DNA of 16,730 nt from Psychrobacter sp. UBA5136. Its GTDB lineage: Bacteria > Pseudomonadota > Gammaproteobacteria > Pseudomonadales > Moraxellaceae. Below the pieces are notes generated by a model. The model was given only the letters and a program-made list of their open reading frames with translations. It had not been told where the DNA came from and searched no databases. The first letter of the stretch is position 1, and each line of letters begins with the position of its first letter. The position numbers were made by a program, and so were the translations under genes. Location of the stretch: the NCBI RefSeq assembly GCF_002414005.1, contig NZ_DHYG01000024.1, positions 1-16,730 on the forward strand, given 5' to 3'. Of the stretch, positions 16,129-16,730 are shown one piece after another.

Positions 16129-16163
16129 CTGCTAAAAAGTACAGTTAAAAAGCTCTACATACA

Positions 16164-16210
16164 AAAAAACCTCTTAAATTCCTGCTAAATCGGATTTTAA
16201 GAGGTTTTTT
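16164..16210 (+). terminator. Strong intrinsic terminator after maeA
   Basis: AAAAAACCTCTTAAA (16164-16178) pairs perfectly with TTTAAGAGGTTTTTT (16196-16210), giving a 15-bp stem. An extra TCC/GGA pairing lies in the loop and the stem ends in a run of T. It starts 35 bases after the maeA stop. The A-rich left arm makes it potentially bidirectional. Confidence 0.92.
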
Positions 16211-16348
16211 ATATTTGCATTGTAGAGGTGCTGTCAGGTAATGCCAAGTGTTTAATAAAGACTGTTAACTACGCATAACAGGTGTTTAAAGGAATTGAGG
16301 TAGTGTGAGGTTATGGCGAAAGAAAATGGTTGGTGCGCTCAGTGCCGT
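16211..16348. other. Intergenic stretch with nothing recognised
   Basis: Between the maeA terminator and the minus-strand gene remnant I see no convincing ORF, promoter, repeat or RNA gene. A 21-codon plus-strand frame at 16313-16378 runs out of it but shows no family resemblance. Confidence 0.5.
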
Positions 16349-16582
16349 TCAAACCCCAGTATTAAGCACATCACCTAAGTAGAACACTAAATGGAAAAAA
16401 GTTGCCAGTACTATACAGATCACAGCATTGGCAACCTTCTTACTTCTATCAAAATCAGTTACAGCGTATATTAATTTATAAGCTTGATATTCATACAACC
16501 ACACTAATCGGGCGGTTGATATTTAACAAATAACAAGCCAGCATACAAAATAAACTTTCCTTACTATCAAACTCGCTTAAGG
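16349..16582 (-). pseudogene. Frameshifted remnant of an unknown membrane protein next to an IS
   Basis: Two overlapping minus-strand frames read as one protein. The upstream frame (to TGA 16491-16493) gives LSEFDSKESLFCMLACYLLN then INRPISVVV. The downstream frame (16522-16349) continues WLYEYQAYKLIYAVTDFDRS, then KKVANAVICIVLATFFHLVF and YLGDVLNTGV before TGA. A one-base shift around 16495-16500 joins them smoothly. The downstream part contains a clear hydrophobic helix. The 5' part is missing where the IS630-type sequence begins near 16583, so the gene was probably truncated by that insertion and has since decayed. I do not recognise the family. Chance open frames in AT-rich DNA remain possible. 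Confidence 0.4.
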
Positions 16583-16730
16583 TAGTGCCAATTCCAAGTA
16601 ATACCAATCCCAACAATTAAAGTTGCGCCCAAGTACGAGCAGTTAAAGACCGAATCCTCCGTGGCTGTTTAAGCAAATTATTCCAAGCCAAGCAAGCGGC
16701 ATCGACAATAGCCTCATAACTGTCATAACA
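16583..16730 (-). mobile_element. Partial second IS630-type element, cut by the window edge
   Basis: This holds the transposase 3' end and a putative terminal repeat. Reading inward on the plus strand from 16583, TAGTGCCAATTCCA resembles the TAGTCAATTCCA end of the IS at 3911-4826, but the two elements differ elsewhere. The exact edge is unsure: 16583-16584 could itself be the TA target copy. Confidence 0.55.
16617..16730 (-). CDS. IS630-family transposase, C-terminal fragment (partial)
   Basis: Thirty-seven codons and a TAA stop (16617-16619) run in from the window edge. They read CYDSYEAIVDAACLAWNNLL, then KQPRRIRSLTARTWAQL. The pattern acidic-AW-N-L-P-RIRS followed by a short aromatic tail is the usual C-terminus of IS630 transposases. 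The catalytic residues lie outside the window. It differs from the transposase at 3914-4763, so this is a separate element. Confidence 0.75.
   Translation of the reverse strand, partial: CYDSYEAIVDAACLAWNNLLKQPRRIRSLTARTWAQL

Noticed and set aside
16313..16378. Short plus-strand ORF of 21 codons starting MAKENGWCAQ.
   Set aside because: No recognisable family, no well-spaced ribosome-binding site, and it overlaps the minus-strand remnant.
16395..16435. Terminator-like hairpin on the minus strand: GTTGCCA/TGGCAAC with a 21-base loop and a T6 run.
   Set aside because: The loop is long, and the sequence reads well as coding (ANAVICIVLATFF) in the gene remnant, so it is probably coincidental.

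Overview
This window looks like chromosome from a moderately AT-rich gammaproteobacterium of the Moraxellaceae, most likely Psychrobacter or a close relative. That is an inference from protein character, gene content and codon use; no rRNA or other taxonomic marker is present. No tRNA, rRNA, CRISPR array or prophage was seen.

Positions 1-10600 hold an iron/siderophore locus. At the left edge is a possible frameshifted tail of an upstream membrane gene, followed by a small DUF3325 membrane protein on the plus strand. The rest is on the minus strand. In transcription order it runs: a siderophore-interacting ferric reductase (9414-10583), a Fur box, the fhuC-fhuD-fhuB importer with 4-base ATGA overlaps (9324 down to 5619), a second Fur box, a TonB-dependent siderophore receptor (5472 down to 2438), and a PvdE/SyrD-type cyclic-peptide exporter (2284 down to 572). 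The receptor is a pseudogene with three independent lesions: a complete 916-bp IS630-family element in the plug region (3911-4826, TA target duplication), an in-frame TAA at 2941-2943, and a one-base deletion near 2889. The inner-membrane importer and the reductase look intact, so they would need another outer-membrane receptor.

The 406-bp gap 10584-10989 separates the iron locus from a plus-strand arsenic operon. It carries a sigma70-like promoter for the reductase gene and a 35-bp dyad centred on a Fur-box-like core. A good plus-strand promoter overlaps this dyad and points toward the ars genes. The gap also contains a 10-bp inverted repeat with a long spacer, and a close-set arsR promoter with a candidate operator.

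Positions 10990-13899 are arsR, a single ORF fusing a glutaredoxin-type ArsC arsenate reductase to a complete ArsH flavoprotein, and arsB. Together they give arsenic sensing, As(V) reduction, oxidation of arsenicals, and As(III) extrusion.

Positions 14016-16128 carry two housekeeping genes, the parvulin ppiC and the NAD-malic enzyme maeA, followed by a strong terminator at 16164-16210. The right edge is degraded: a minus-strand remnant of an unknown membrane protein split by a frameshift, abutting the 3' end of a second, different IS630-type transposase cut by the window edge.
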